NCBI GenBank assembly: GCA_964023205.1
Contig: OZ026843.1
Span: 7,549,029-7,613,028 of the forward strand
Source of the DNA: Lutraria lutraria
Lineage: Eukaryota > Mollusca > Bivalvia > Venerida > Mactridae
Length of the DNA: 64,000 bases
Direction: 5' to 3'
The notes below the pieces were generated by a model. That model saw only the letters and a list, made by a program, of their open reading frames with translations, was not told the DNA's origin and ran no database searches. The position numbers and the translations under genes were made by a program. Positions 47,397 through 58,840 of the stretch are shown piece after piece; within the stretch, counting starts at the first letter, position 1, and every line of letters starts with the position of its first letter.

Positions 47397-48729
47397 TTTC
47401 ACTACCTTCCTGTTGCCATACTACATGGCGGTGGTCGTCAGCGCGTTATTATTATGGATGTCTGAAGTTCGCACATCCGAACGGTTATATCCTGTTCCGA
47501 CGTCCGAATCCAATTATCGGATCCGGACGTACGTATTAAAATACTGTCGTTTCAATTATTTTCGTTGGGCTCATTTTTTCGTAGTTTTTACTAAAATCGC
47601 TATTTCGTGGAGACGAAAATTCGTGGATTTTAATTTTTGTGGGAAAATGCCTTATCGTTTTCTGTTGTTTTCCTCAATAAAATAATCTTATTACTAAAGA
47701 AAAATACAGGTAATTTATTATAATTTTCCAAAACGTATACAATATTCTACCTAATCGATTTTGACACTTGGTATTTGCAACTTGACAGACGCGCGACAAT
47801 GGAGCACACTTTTAAACTGGGCCTTTCGTGTTCACCCCAGTCCTTTCTGAGCTACACTGTGTCCGTTATGTCAGCACTACTTTTTCATGACCCTCATATT
47901 TCTATTCTCCTAATGAATAGCGACTAGTATGAAAGTTACGAGAAACGCTTCTCACATCATAAAACTTTTCTGAACTTAACTGCACACAATTGTCAACAAT
48001 AAGCTATAAAATATCAAATGGTTAATATATATTTCGTTTACTGTCATCTCCCTGACTTTAACAGCCCGGACGCAGATACCTTTAACGTACATGTACATGT
48101 TTCGATATGTAAATCAAGTGTCAATTATCATTAAACGTAATCTGAGCCTGTTTCAATTGCATTGAATATGGTAGATGTATGTTTTGCTTAAACAGTCATA
48201 GATCGTGCATCGTTTGAAGCCCAACTTCGGATATTTGACTCGATGTATAATTAGGAACCACTTTTGTTTGTGAAAGATTATTGATGTTTGTATATCAAGT
48301 GTGCTGTTTACAACAGGTTACCATTTATAATTGATGTATTGAGATAAGGATTTCATCTCAGATATTAAAGGATGTAATTTTTTTCTTTACCACAAACAGA
48401 TAATTTGAAATTATGAACATCAAACAAATAATGATTTATTCCTAGAAATATTTCCAGAAGCCCTTAAATATTTATGTTTACAAAACATCCGTAAAGAAAC
48501 AAACACGTGAAACAACATTTATCAGTCAAAATCCTAACTATCAGTAATATCCATTATTAATATATGGTGTTAAATATTGATTTACAGCTATTAGCCGGAA
48601 AACGGAAATCATCTAAGAGAAAATCGAAATCGGTAGGCAGGAAGAACTTAGCAACGTTTTCATACTCATTCGGGTTTAAGCTTTCTTAGTGTATTAGTTA
48701 GATTTGCGTGCATAGTGTCGCTGTCGATT
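47397..48729. promoter_or_regulatory. divergent intergenic region between copy D and the sushi gene
   Basis: The two genes start about 1.33 kb apart and point away from each other, so both promoters should lie here. Seen: the CAGGAAG block upstream of the copy D ATG, shared with the other first exons, and a stretch near 47560-47640 that resembles a dispersed repeat (CGTGGAGACGAAAATTCGTGG). I cannot place a TATA box with confidence. Confidence 0.4.
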
Positions 48730-49077
48730 ATGGACATGAAACAAATGATCACGTGGAACACCATTGTACACCTGGCATGTGTCTGTCATGGAGTACGTGC
48801 TGCATTTAATCTTCATATGTCTGACTCAACCATAAGATTTAATATTTCAAATGAGAATGAATGTCTAGACCTCGACAAATCGTTCATATTTTATCATCAT
48901 TTATCTCTGCACGATTGCGTCGAAAAGTGTGGATTAAGAGAAGACTGCTCTAGATTACAGTATAACGGACCAATGACCTTATGTATGCTCTTCACGGACG
49001 GAATTCAGTTTAGTTTTGCAGAAGGAATTGGCGGGAAATGTGTTCACGTAAAACGTGAAGATATTGAAATATTGCAG
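48730..49077 (+). CDS. sushi gene exon 1: signal peptide and PAN/apple-like domain
   Basis: 116 codons from the first in-frame ATG that yields a signal peptide; an upstream in-frame GTG is not needed. Cysteines lie at ENECLDL, HDCVEKCG, REDCSRLQ, MTLCMLF and GGKCVHV. The spacing C-x3-C-x5-C and the later M-x-L-C fit PAN/apple domains. The exon ends TTGCAG|GTTTGT, phase 0. Confidence 0.75.
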
Positions 49078-52000
49078 GTTTGTAAATGTTTCAACTCTCT
49101 ATTCCGAAGAGTTTGGTAGATTTTATTCGTTGTATTTTATGCAAATTTATTAACATTTCATTGCGTGACCAGTTCGATATTAAAAACCACTTCCCTTGAT
49201 ATTGCTACAACTTATTTGTAAATGAAAATGTTTTTAACTATAAGTATGCGTATGTTTATGATATTAATTTCATAACAATAATTATGCATGTATCCCAAAT
49301 TCAACTAGGAGACATTACTTTACTTAGATGTTTTATTTCACCAATGTTGGCCCCTTCAGATTGGGAAGAACCTGCCGTTCAATTGTCCAAGGCCAATTTT
49401 TTAAACTCTATGAGTAAATGTCTTAACATATTTATTTAAGTATGCATTACTGTTAATCTTGATAACCATTATGATTTTTTATGTAAAACTAGCTATATAA
49501 TAATATAAAAGTTACTCCCTCCAAACAAAGAGAGCATACGATAAATTACGGAGTACATTGGACATATTATTGTTTATATGCAATTATATATACAATTCTT
49601 TACAAGTTTATTTCGTAAATAAAGGCCACCGGCCCAAAATACATATATATACATGTTCACAAAGTTATTTAATATATATTGTTGTGTCCACAGCAAATTC
49701 TAAGAAAAAGACTCAAGGATACTGAACAAAAGTAAAAGTATATAACGATGTACCATGATCTCATGAAATAGGGAATAGGAAATATGTGAAAAAAGAGACA
49801 TTCTCCATGCGCGATTTTCATCCTGTGCACAAAGTACGACATAAATATTTCTGAGAAATCAAAGAAGCCAAGTGTTTCCAATGCATAATCTTGTTGTTGG
49901 GTTCTATATAAACTCAAAATTTGCACCGATACCGTCTGTTTATATCGTCTCTAGCTTTGATAAGACAATATATATATAGTTTTGGTTTTGCGCACGGAAT
50001 GCAAGATTATTTTTCATTCCAGGTTCCTTGTAATGTGTCTTGTAAATCTCGAGCTGTTTGTGACATAAGTACTCTTGAATGTAAAATACAAGGTAAGAAA
50101 GGTAAAATTAAATGTGTGAATGTACCGAACGTAGCCTGTGTAATTTTCTTCCATCGAGAATTCAGTGATTTATTAAGTCGATGTTTCCAAATTTCTCGTG
50201 TGTATGACATATACACATAGTATGTGACGTCATGCAAACTGGCGAAAATAATAGTAGTATGTTGTAGTATCTTCTTCATATATAAATATATTTCATCATC
50301 GGGTTTTCATTGTTTACTTTGCGATACTATCTCATTGTCTTCAGCCAACATTTTCTTTAGTACACTAAATAATGATACATTTTGATAAATTATGATTTTT
50401 TTAAAAACTAGATCTAGCATTTTTAATTTGGTCAGTAAAAAGTCAGCGAAAAGTCTGGGAATTTCTTTGGTCATAGCTGCTGCATCCCTGAATTTCGTTT
50501 GTCACTAGTCCATACATCCAACATTGTATCACTTTCTTTCTTTCGTTAAACGTGCGCAATTAAAGGTGCTGCCACACTACAACGCATTGGCCCAACGTAT
50601 GCCGACGTGTTAGAATACGCTGATGGTCGTCGTACTCGCTAGAGATTCGTTTTATGTAAGTTAAAAGCACGCTCACACACGTTGGTATACGTTGTCGAGC
50701 GTCGAGGGCCTAAGAAAGTTTGTACATGCACCCAATTTTCAACAAGTGCTGAACGTATATTTATCGGTTATGTATACGTTAGACGATCGGTATTTATTCG
50801 TTATTCGAATGTTCGCCATACGCTTTCAAACGTTAAGTACGCGTTGGTAACACGCCGGTACATTCACTAGCGTTCACACAACGTGTTTTAAACGTATGCA
50901 TAACGTTTGTTTAACTTATTTATAACGTGTGTAGGGCGTTCTTCAAGCGTATAAGATGGACTTAACATTTCCCAACGCTATAGTAACGCATGAATAACGC
51001 ATATTTAACGTTTCACAAACGTTCTTACATCGTACTAAGACATAAAGAACGAAAATAAGGGCGTTATTTATTGAACTGTATTTCATGTATGAGAAAATTT
51101 ACAAATTCACGTTACGGAGGATGGAAGTTTAGTACTGGTTCTTCCTAGGAACGATGCTTAGGTGACCTGTCCGCCTCATATGACCCTGACGTAAAACTCG
51201 ATATAAACAAAGTGTACATGACTATTATGGCTGATACTGAGCGTGTTCACTTTGCTGTTTTGCAACACCAGCAAAATATTTTAAACCTTGTACAGTATGT
51301 TGTGCATCAAACTAGGAGTAGAAGAATAAAGAGGACAATCTGGACACGCCAAGCCTTGGATCGGGAGGCGGCGGGAGTTTGAAATATATAAACATTGCTC
51401 TAATTCGCTACCAATACGTTTGGACAGGTTGCACACGCGTTCTTCACTCGTCAAGAACGTTATGCACACGCTGTCAAAATACCTGGAATTCTGTATTCGC
51501 TAGGCGTAAGTTATGAAAACGTTTCTCGATCATTACTCAGAGGTTATGTATTCGTTAAACACGTTCGACAAACGCTATGTGTGCATCTGAAAGGCGGCTT
51601 CTCTTTGATGTTTCGGACGTTCGCCAGCGTTCACCAGCGTATAAGACAAAATCTAACACGTTCCGCACTCGTTGGCCTAATACGCTGTAGTGTGACAGGC
51701 CCTTAAACCAGCTGGATTTGTTAATGTTTCGGTTAGATAACGTATTTCAGATTGTCCACGACCTAGAAGACTAACACACGGAAAAGTTCTAGGGAATAGC
51801 AATGCTGTTGGAAGCAATATACAATACTTGTGCGACACTGGATACAAACAGGCAAGGGGAATGAAAACATCAGTCTGTCGTGAAGATGGTACATGGAGTG
51901 AAGTTCAAATATGTATTCCAGGTGACCATCTTCACTTGTTAATTACTGACACTATGAATGATAATTATGATTGCTGTACACTCTAGTTAACCAAATACAA

Positions 52001-53463
52001 TGGAACCATACATGTTAAATAATATACAGCTAACCAAATATGTTTTATTTACTTCAGCTGGGATGTTGCATACAATTACATCAGTGCTGCCGGATTCAGA
52101 CCCAAAAACATCTACGTCGTCTTCACCATTAACATCATCTGAAACAATGTCAGTTTCATCGGGATTAGAAAATTCAAAATCAACGTCGCCCACACCACCG
52201 AGATCATCTGAAACAAAGTCAGTTCCGTCGGAACTAGAAAAATCAAAATCAATGTCGCCCCCACCACCGACATCATCTAAAACAACGTCAGTTTCGTCGA
52301 AACTAGAACAATCAATATCGCCCCCACCACCGACATCATCTGAAACAACGTCAGATTCGTCGAAACTAGAACAATCAAAATCAACGTCACCGACATCATC
52401 TGAAACAACATCAGTTTCGTCGGATTCCGAAACAAAACAATCTAAGTCGCCCCCACCACCGAAATCATATGAAACAACGTCAGAATCGTCGAAACTAGAA
52501 AAATCAAAATCAATATCGCCCCTACTACCGACATCATCTAAAACAACATCAGTTTCGACGAAACTAGAAAAATCAAAATCAATATCGCCCACACTACCGA
52601 CATCATCTGAAACAACATCAGTTTCGTCGAAACTAGAAAAATCAAAATCAACGTCGCCCCAACCACCGACATCATCTAAAACAACGTCAGTTTCGTCGGG
52701 ATTAGAAAAATCTAAATCAACGTCGCCCCCACCACCGAGATCATCTGAAACAACGTCAGTTTCGTCGGAACTAGAAAAATCAAAATCAACGTCGCCCCCA
52801 CCAACGACATCATCTGAAACAACGTCAGTTTCGTCGGGATTAGAAAAATCAAAATCAACGTCGCCCCCACCACCGACATCATCTGAAACAACGTCAGTTT
52901 CGTCGGAACTAGAAAAATCAAAATCAACGTCGCCCCCATCAACGACATCATCTAAAACAACGTCAGTTTTGTCGGGATTAGAAAAATCAAAATCAACGTC
53001 GCCCCCACCACCGAGATCATCTGAAACAACGTCAGTTTCGTCGGAACTAGTAAAATCAAAATCAACGTCGCCCCCACCACCGAGATCATTTGAAACAACG
53101 TCAGTTTCGTCGAAACTAGAACAATCAATATCGCCCCCACCACCGACATCATCTGAAACAACGTCAGAATCGTCGAAACTAGAAAAATCAAAATCAACGT
53201 CGCCCCCACCACCGACATCATCTAAAACAACGTCAGTTTCGTCGGGATTAGAAAAATCAAAATCAACGTCGCCCCCACCACCGATATCATCTGAAACAAC
53301 GTCAGTTTCGTCGGAACTAGAAAAATTAAAATCAACGTCGCCCCCACCAACGACATCATCTGAAACAACGTCAGTTTCGTCGAAAATAGAAAAATCAATA
53401 TCGCCCCCACCACCGACATCATCTGAAACAACGTCAGATTCGTCGAAACTAGAAAAATCATAA
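48730..53463 (+). CDS. secreted PAN/apple-like, sushi and Ser/Thr-Pro repeat protein gene
   Basis: A four-exon plus-strand gene: 48730-49077, 50023-50092, 51751-51921, 52058-53463. Splice phases fit (0, 1, 1). The product starts with a signal peptide (MDMKQMITWNTIVHLACVCH, cut near VRA). It has a PAN/apple-like domain (HDCVEKCGLREDCSRLQYNG, then CMLF), a 23-residue Cys-rich segment, one complete sushi/CCP domain and a long mucin-like array of 23-residue repeats. It is presumably secreted, or membrane-bound if further exons follow. PAN and CCP domains bind protein or carbohydrate ligands, and the array could be O-glycosylated. The frame closes at TAA 53461-53463 inside a repeat unit. In-frame repeat sequence continues to a second stop at 53548-53550, which I take to be the older end. 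I do not recognise a named orthologue. Confidence 0.7.
50023..50092 (+). CDS. sushi gene exon 2: short Cys-rich segment
   Basis: 70 bases, acceptor CATTCCAG, donor CAAG|GTAAGA. It encodes VPCNVSCKSRAVCDISTLEC plus KIQ. Four cysteines suggest half of an EGF-like module. The small size makes it the least certain coding exon of this gene, but phases fit both neighbours. Confidence 0.6.
50564..51702. mobile_element. TTAA-flanked DNA element with imperfect terminal inverted repeats
   Basis: Both ends carry a related inverted repeat (left AGGTGCTGCCACACTACAAC, right in reverse GGGCCTGTCACACTACAGCG; similarity continues through GGCCCAACG), flanked by TTAA at 50560-50563 and 51703-51706. The inside is crowded with (A)ACGTT and ACG-containing words at short spacing, in both orientations. 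No transposase. TTAA duplications are typical of piggyBac and Kolobok families; Harbinger (TWA) is the alternative. It lies in the intron before the sushi exon. Confidence 0.75.
51751..51921 (+). CDS. sushi gene exon 3: CCP/sushi domain
   Basis: 57 codons, phase 1 to phase 1, acceptor GTATTTCAG. A complete sushi domain: four cysteines (DCPRP, YLCDTGY, SVCREDG, QICIPG) with the invariant Trp in DGTWS and the Gly-Tyr of DTGYK. Confidence 0.85.
52058..53463 (+). CDS. sushi gene exon 4: Ser/Thr/Pro repeat region
   Basis: Acceptor ATTTACTTCAG, phase 1. After AGMLHTITSVLPDSDPKTST come about 20 repeats of 23 residues, consensus SSETTSVSSELEKSKSTSPP followed by PPT. Some units lack Ser-Lys or carry SDSETKQ variants. 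Low complexity, extended and hydroxyl-rich, with alternating acidic and basic residues. It ends at TAA 53461, where other units have AAA. Confidence 0.75.
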
Positions 53464-53530
53464 TCAACGTCGCCCCAACCACCGACATCATCTGAAACAA
53501 CGTCAGTTTCTTCGGATTCCGAAACAAAAG
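52130..53530 (+). repeat. 69-bp coding tandem repeat
   Basis: About 20 units of 69 bp, for example TCATCTGAAACAACGTCAGT, TTCGTCGGAACTAGAAAAAT, CAAAATCAACGTCGCCCCCA, CCACCGACA. Differences are mostly single bases and whole-codon losses, so the frame is kept. The array is also open in antisense frames, which are not believed to be coding. Confidence 0.95.
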
Positions 53531-53651
53531 AATCTGCTGATGGCCTTTAATTTATTGTGTAAAAGTATGATGAGAGGATTCAAATACTTTCTGTGACCTG
53601 CAACTGAATAATTATTATTGGTACATAAATCATTGGGACCTTATAGTGTAT

Positions 53652-53808
53652 ATAGAGGATCTTGAATGAGTGTTTATGTTCTATTGAATTTATTAAACGA
53701 GTCCTCTGTAAACGATAAAAACGAGGCTCTGCCGAGTTTTTATCGTTTTTAGATGACGAGTTTAATAAATTCAAACAACATGAACACTCATTCAAGATTC
53801 TATTTATA
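53652..53808. repeat. palindromic MITE-like inverted repeat
   Basis: Outer arms of about 54 bp (53652-53705, 53755-53808; core CTTGAATGAGTGTT and GAATTTATTAAAC) with a nested inner hairpin (AACGATAAAAAC ... GTTTTTATCGTT) at about 53710-53750. A further inverted match pairs 53803-53817 with 54615-54630 (TTATAACATGACC), so it may be one end of a larger element of about 1 kb. Confidence 0.75.
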
Positions 53809-53830
53809 ACATGACCAGCAAATTGCGTAT

Positions 53831-56304
53831 TTGCAAACGAAGAAAATGTATGGCAGTGCCTATTTTCTATATAAGAAGAATCGGGTCGAAGTGGTTATAC
53901 GGTTTATTAAATACATGAGCTTAGAAAGTAGTACCAGAATAATCTATTTCAAAGAAAATATTTGTTTACTGACATATACTATATATATATCGGCTTTATT
54001 CAACCAAATTTATAATATGTTGTAAAAGCTATAAATAAACTAAATATTAATTCGTTCGTGCAAATAACACAGTATCAACAACTAGCACATGACGTCACTG
54101 TGCATGGTGACGTTATGGAATGGTGTGACCATGGTGTGACCAACAAAAACGTATCTGAAAGAAACTGCATGAAATACGCGATGTCTTCTATCTGTGAGTG
54201 CATTAAAGACTTTTCGATCGCAATATGTTTGATTTACGTGTCATAGCTGTAACCGTTATGCCCATGAAGTTCCCTCGGCTGGGTTTTTTATGAAAATATC
54301 CATTATTTTAGTGGATGGGGTAGTAAAAGCAGTTGCACTCTTTGTGTTTTAAATTTATATACGATCAACTAATCTGACCATGTAGCATGTTGTAAACTCG
54401 CACAAAACTACTTCAGTAACATCCCAATTATGAACCTGACTGTCGATTCGAACCTGATCATTGATAGAAATATCGTTCTACGCCATGATGTGTTTATCTT
54501 TTTGACAGCGTGTAGTGATAGTGATTCGGCTCATTTGCATAGTTATTACACTAGTGTATTATTGACCCATTTAATACGCAAAATAATCTATGAGTTTACT
54601 ACACTCCTGCACCGTGGGTCATGTTATAAATATCTTTATCCGGAGAGGTCTTTTTTACAAAATACGTAATTCCGGTTAGAAATTAGGGTGGCGTTACACC
54701 TTATCTGATTAGATGTTTGAATGCTGACAACGTCGGTAATTTCGCTTTTTGTTATTCCAACTTGCCCGCCAAATTTTAAGATTCTTTTAAATATTCAACT
54801 TTTACCCCTGTCTTTGTGGCCTTACAGTTTTACTGTATGGTACGTAGCACTGTACGCAAAAAACCAACGGTGTTTACAAGATGGCAGACGCATAAATGTT
54901 CTGAGGTAGGTGTCGTTTGCTTTTGGTCCAAACTTTTTAAATACGACGTCCTCTACATAATAATATACATGAAATGAAAGAACGGCAATCGGCGACTAAT
55001 AACAGTTTTTTTATCAAACCACGCCGTTTTCCCAAAATCGGTGTCTGAACATCACGTGTTTTTAAAAACGACTGGGATGAAACTGAACAAAACCTCCCTT
55101 CGTGATATGCAGTCAAATAGGATTATCCCGGGTTCATCATTCGAGTGAACGTTAACATTTTATCAATTATGTTTGAAAATCACAGTCTATTAGGATCAGG
55201 TAACTATTGTTCATACTCATTAAATTAAAAGTTTGTATTAAGGTCCGATATCATTGAGTGTACTTACATTTAGGTATATATACATGTAAATTATATATAT
55301 ATTGTAAACTGTTTGATGCCTTATGTGAATAAATATTTATAAATACAAAAAAAATATCGTGGATGGAAAACAGAATCGTTCATACATAATAATTGTGACG
55401 TTAACTTACTGGTTTGTAACATGCTTACTATATTTACATTTTTATACAAAATGACATTACCGTTTGCAATAAGGAAGTTTTAAATTCTATCATAAGTGGC
55501 CACTTTCACTTAACTTATATCAACAAAACCTGACGCGAACTGTTAAGTATGAAATTTTAGTTACAATGTCACAGAGATCAAACAATAACGCCCATCCGAC
55601 ATCCGTCTTTGAATATAAAGTCAAACTTGTGAACTATGGCCATCCTTATATTGGAGAATACAATGTGGCCATTATTGACAGACAGCCTCTATTCGGGGGC
55701 AATTTTGTTCAAAATGATAAATGAAGGTTTTTAAAGGATGGCCTGTTTTCATAGGTGGCCGCTTACACAGGTTTGACTGCAATTTATGCAATTCCAAAAA
55801 GGATACATTCTAGTTACATTTTTTAATGAAAACAGTTTAAAGTCTGTACATAATGCTGAGTTGAAATGTTCAAACTCCTAAAATACAACATATCATTATG
55901 ACTTATAATTGGTTAATTATGTCCATAGGTCTACAATTCTTACTTTATTTAATTCTTTATTTTCCGTGCGTTTTTTTTCTAATTATGTCTGACATATTAC
56001 CCATCTGTGTATAGTATACATGTTTATATAATTGTGTATTTAGATGAAGAGGAAGTATTACAGGCGTGCCTCTTTAGTAGAGTAGTTAGGGTCATTGACT
56101 AGCTATATACTACCTAATATAATTACTGAACATTTTCACGAATAAAACAAAATTAAGATAAAACGTAAGAACTTTTACTACTAATTACTGATTATATAAT
56201 GTATTACTGTAGGTCAAGTTTGCGACAGATGAACAGAACAGTATTAAATTTGTTATATTTTCACGAGTTTTTTCAGCACGAAATACAGTGTATTGTGTTC
56301 ATAT
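53831..56304. other. intergenic DNA, nothing recognised
   Basis: AT-rich with only short open frames. The first 800 bp may belong to the inverted-repeat element noted before it. I see no gene. Confidence 0.4.
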
Positions 56305-57119
56305 TGTAACATACTGTAGTGGCCTCATAATATTTGTTTTTATATGTATATGAACATGATCAATCGATTGATGGAATTAATAAATAGAAAATAATTACAT
56401 ATTTAACAGAGAAGCATATACATCTAATTTGAACAAATTAGGTTATACACGTGCATTTGTATATGTCTACAGCTGCATAGTTTGCACTTGAAATGATTTA
56501 ATTGTTGAGGTGGACTTATCATATAGAGACAGTTGTATGATAAATTATAAGTAATTTTAAAATATATTTATCAACACAACCGTTCACTTTTGGCAAAACG
56601 AAAGCAGTATGACATTAAAGGAAGATGAATTGCGTCATATTGCATAAGCAATTAATGATTGGTTAATTAAAATTCTAAATTAGTTTCAAATGGTCAGAAA
56701 ATAAAGACCGCCCAACTGTCAAAATCATTTTGGATATTTTATATGAAAGGTTCACTACACAGTGCGAGAGATAAGATTAGTACGAACGATAGAACGAACA
56801 GTGGTAGTACGTAGTACGAACGATAGTTAGAACAAAAGTTCTAAGTAATAATGTTAACATAAGTTTGACAGTTTAAATGGTACTCAATGAAATTAATTAA
56901 CATTTATATTTTGGTAGCGGGAATTAAAAACTCTGAAGGTAAAGTTATGGAACGCCTCCACTGACTTTTATCGTGCTATTTTACTTCGTTATGTATGAAA
57001 CTAAGTTTGTAATGCATAATGGTAATTCGTTCTGTGCAAAATGCAATTCGTCGTGTGGAAATATCAATTCGTCATGTGCAAAAATCAGTTTGTTATGTCG
57101 AAACATCAATTCGTTATGG

Positions 57120-57550
57120 CGTTTTAACAATTTGTTATGTTCATTTTCATTTCGTTCTGCTCAAAAGTCATTTCGTTCTGCACAAACGTCATTTTGTTCT
57201 GCCGAAAGTCATTTCGTTCTGCACAAACGTCATTTCGTTCTGTCGAAAGTCATTTCGTTCTGCCCAAAGTCATTTCGTTCTGCTCAAACGTCATTTTGTT
57301 CTGCCGAAAGTCATTTCGTTCTGTCGAAAGTCATTTCGTTCTGCCCAAAGTCATTTCGTTCTGTCGAAAGTTATTTCGTTCTGCCCAAAGTCATTTCGTG
57401 CTGCTCAAACGTCATTTTGTTCTGCCGAAAGTCATTTCGTTCTGCCCAAAGTCATTTCGTTCTGCTCAAAGGTCAGTTCGTTCTGATCAAAAGTCATTTC
57501 GTTCTGCTCAAACGTCATTTCGTTCTGCACAAAAGTCAATTTGTTATATC
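57120..57550. repeat. 20-21 bp tandem array in left arm
   Basis: About 20 units of TCATTTCGTTCTGCnCAAA(A)G with Ctgcc/Ctgtc/Ctgctc variants. It is free of stops in all three plus frames, producing three overlapping spurious open frames of 147-206 codons. Confidence 0.9.
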
Positions 57551-58197
57551 GTTACATGCACCGGGAGGGGAATCTCGTGACTTTGGAAAGTAATTAAAAC
57601 GAGTGATGGCGACTGCTGAGACTCGGTGAGTTCATTATTTTGTATAATTTAGTTGACAAACGTTTTCAAAACTCAAACTAAACCTAGCCAATCATATACT
57701 CATACTTTCTGCAAATAGCGGTACTAAGTACGTTCTCGTACGTTCTATGGTTTTCGAAATCTTTGATTTGATTGAATTATGTCAAAATTGCAAGTCCAGC
57801 CTTAGTTAACCACACGATTCATAATAAACTGGTACGAAAATAGTTTTTTCTTCTTCACAAAATCAAACAAACTTTTGTCAATAATTCTCGTATCTAAGTC
57901 CATCTAAAATTGCATTGATAAGTCTGTGACTTGTAAATGTTCATTGCAGATGTATAGTAAGTAAAACGAGCATGTTTATAATGTTTATCTTTTTTTCATT
58001 CCCACTTCATTTTTCTCTTTGTTTCTTATGCTTTAGTAGTATAAATTATCATGACTGTTTTGTCGGTTTTATCAAAAGTAAAAACAATATGACAGAAATG
58101 TGTGTTACAGTATTGTTCAGTTCAAAGGTATATAGCTTGTGTTACTACTTAAGTTTTAAATACCTAAAGTATTTACTTGTTTTGAACTGTTTCAGGA

Positions 58198-58300
58198 TGG
58201 ACACTTTGCATGTATGTAAAACATGCGGAAACAGTTCAGAAGTACGTCGAGAGAACCAACACCGGCCAATCACCATACAAGTGCTGCGGGGATCTGTTAT
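58198..58300 (+). pseudogene. C2H2 zinc-finger-like relic inside the foldback element
   Basis: A short stretch reads HVCKTCG, then in a shifted frame KQFRSTSR, and then RTNTGQSPYKC, close to the finger start and the inter-finger linker (H-TGEKPYKC) of C2H2 proteins. Two frame changes separate the parts and no second finger follows. A captured host fragment or transposase-linked finger is possible. Confidence 0.4.
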
Positions 58301-58761
58301 ACACCAAAATATACGTGTACATGTGATACCTGTGATTACTATGCTTTTTTGATTTTATCGGAATGGCAATTTGATAATAAACGTGATATAACAACATGTT
58401 TTGGACATTTCACATTTATTCCACATTTCTAATAGCGTATATTATATAACAAACAATGTGCTATCTTAAGATATAAAAAGGGTTTTATGGGATCGTTTTC
58501 TTGCAATAGGGGTTCTTCGACTTCAGCAGGTGTGTCTTGGCCCTCATCGTTCTGCAATTATAAATAGAATAAATTAGTGCAGAGGATTTGCCCTTTCACT
58601 GGTATTGATGAAAGTAATGCATAAATATATGTAGAAAAACGAAAAATAAGACAATACGACTCCACTATTTGTACTCATGATAAATCAAGTAATCTTAAGT
58701 CAGTAAGTGTATTGCTGAATAAATTGTAGCAATTCATTGTCATATCGCCGATATTAGTAAT

Positions 58762-58840
58762 GTGACCCAGTCGGGGTTTCAAACAGGTACCCCTAGAATG
58801 CAGTCTGACGCTCTACTGACCGAGCTATTTAAACCGCCCC
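58762..58840 (-). tRNA. tRNA-like sequence inside the foldback element
   Basis: The minus strand begins GGGGCGGTTTAAATAGCTCG with a good A-box (TAGCTCGGTCAGTAGAGC) and later GTTTGAAACCCC, a weak B-box. The acceptor ends do not pair well. Probably a tRNA-derived SINE head or pseudo-tRNA. Confidence 0.45.

Noticed and set aside
51987..52592. 201-codon antisense open frame rich in Asp, Ser and Val
   Set aside because: It is the complement of the 69-bp coding repeat. Repeats without stops in one frame often stay open in others, and the sense frame has splice sites, a domain context and codon-preserving indels.
52712..53527. antisense hydrophobic open frames (repeats of VVGATLILIFLV)
   Set aside because: Same cause: a third frame of the 69-bp array. 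There is no start context and the frames break at single-unit indels.
56973..57593. three overlapping plus-strand open frames of 147-206 codons with HFVLPKV/SFRSAQK repeats
   Set aside because: Products of a 20-21 bp tandem array inside an inverted repeat. The mirror arm gives similar frames on the other strand (59164-59581).
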